In this document: one piece after another, positions 63,972-64,000 of the stretch
Position numbering within the stretch: the first letter of the stretch is position 1
How the letters are laid out: each line of letters opens with the position of its first letter
NCBI GenBank assembly: GCA_922989275.2
Contig: OV277864.1
Span: 26,113,550-26,177,549, forward strand
DNA length: 64,000 nucleotides
From: Gari tellinella
Lineage: Eukaryota > Mollusca > Bivalvia > Cardiida > Psammobiidae
Direction: 5' to 3'
Notes under the pieces: generated by a model
What the model saw: only the letters and a program-made list of their open reading frames with translations
Databases searched by the model: none
Told to the model about the DNA's origin: nothing
Program-made: the position numbers and the translations under genes

Positions 63972-64000
63972 TATTGCCAAACAGTTTGGATCCTGATCGA
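63972..64000. repeat. First arm of an alpha core, cut by window end
   Basis: GCCAAACAGTTTGGATCCTG followed by ATCGA; the rest lies beyond the window. Confidence 0.55.

Overview
This is an AT-rich piece of animal nuclear DNA with almost no coding sequence. Several things point to a lophotrochozoan, most likely a bivalve mollusc: the animal-type IAP and ammonium-transporter genes, the splice signals, the very high density of small inverted-repeat elements, the degenerate satellite-like stretches and the LINE/SINE tails. The species is an inference and was not tested.

Genes. Two real genes are supported, both on the minus strand. One is a complete intronless reading frame for an inhibitor-of-apoptosis protein (one BIR domain plus a RING, 295 aa, 47750-48637), with a probable 5'UTR intron upstream. 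The other is the first coding exon of an ammonium transporter (AMT type, 21932-22148). It ends at a good splice donor; its remaining exons should lie at lower coordinates, but I could not find them. There are three decayed coding relics: a Tc1-type transposase (52925-53905, minus), the C-terminal tail of a non-LTR retrotransposon polyprotein (30236-30655, plus), and a frameshifted fragment of an unnamed repeat-associated protein family (17184-17437, plus) inside a 5.2-kb foldback.

Mobile elements. The rest is mainly MITEs. Local family labels used below: A (about 247 bp, ends CAGTGGAGAA, TA target duplication); B (about 245 bp, ends CCCTTTMCCCCATAG, TTAA); C (ends CCCATTTGYGCCCA, TTAA); D (about 210 bp, ends CCCCTTCACTGCC, TTAA); D2 (ends CCCCTTCACCRCCATATTGT, TA); E (about 200 bp, ends CCCTTATCTTGCTAATCG, TTAA); F (CCTAGCGACGAGTATACTCG, duplication not determined); G (about 255 bp, ends CAGGGCTGCCAT, 6-bp duplication); H (ends CAGTAGAACCTCT, TA); I (ends CAGTGCTCCCTCCCTACAAC, TA); J, K, L, O, P, Q, R and S are described at their entries. 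TA and TTAA duplications suggest mobilisation by Tc1/mariner-like and piggyBac-like transposases respectively.

The striking pattern is modular. Families with unrelated ends and different target duplications carry the same kinds of central hairpin. Core alpha (arms CAAACAGTTTGGA and GATCAGACGCCG) sits in A, C, D, D2, E, I and, degraded, F. Core beta (CTTAAAGCAGGCTGAAAGTA, then AGCAGAATG) sits in B, G and H. The arms co-vary, so each family version stays self-complementary, and some copies lack the core cleanly. Elements are nested in one another: C and A in D, A in B, H in A, I in A, I in R.

Layout. 1-15100: MITEs, a 915-bp foldback and nests. 15104-20304: giant foldback S. 20346-22447: MITE cluster plus the AMT exon. 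22450-28650: sparse, with a hairpin, a LINE/SINE tail and a degenerate tandem array. 28659-35671: dense C/D/E/G cluster with the LINE tail. 35672-47513: O, A, B and C elements and a tRNA-like SINE head. 47750-48960: IAP. 49498-54926: A and B elements, Tc1 relic, Harbinger-like R. 54927-64000: A, B, D, E and F copies, thinning out toward the end.
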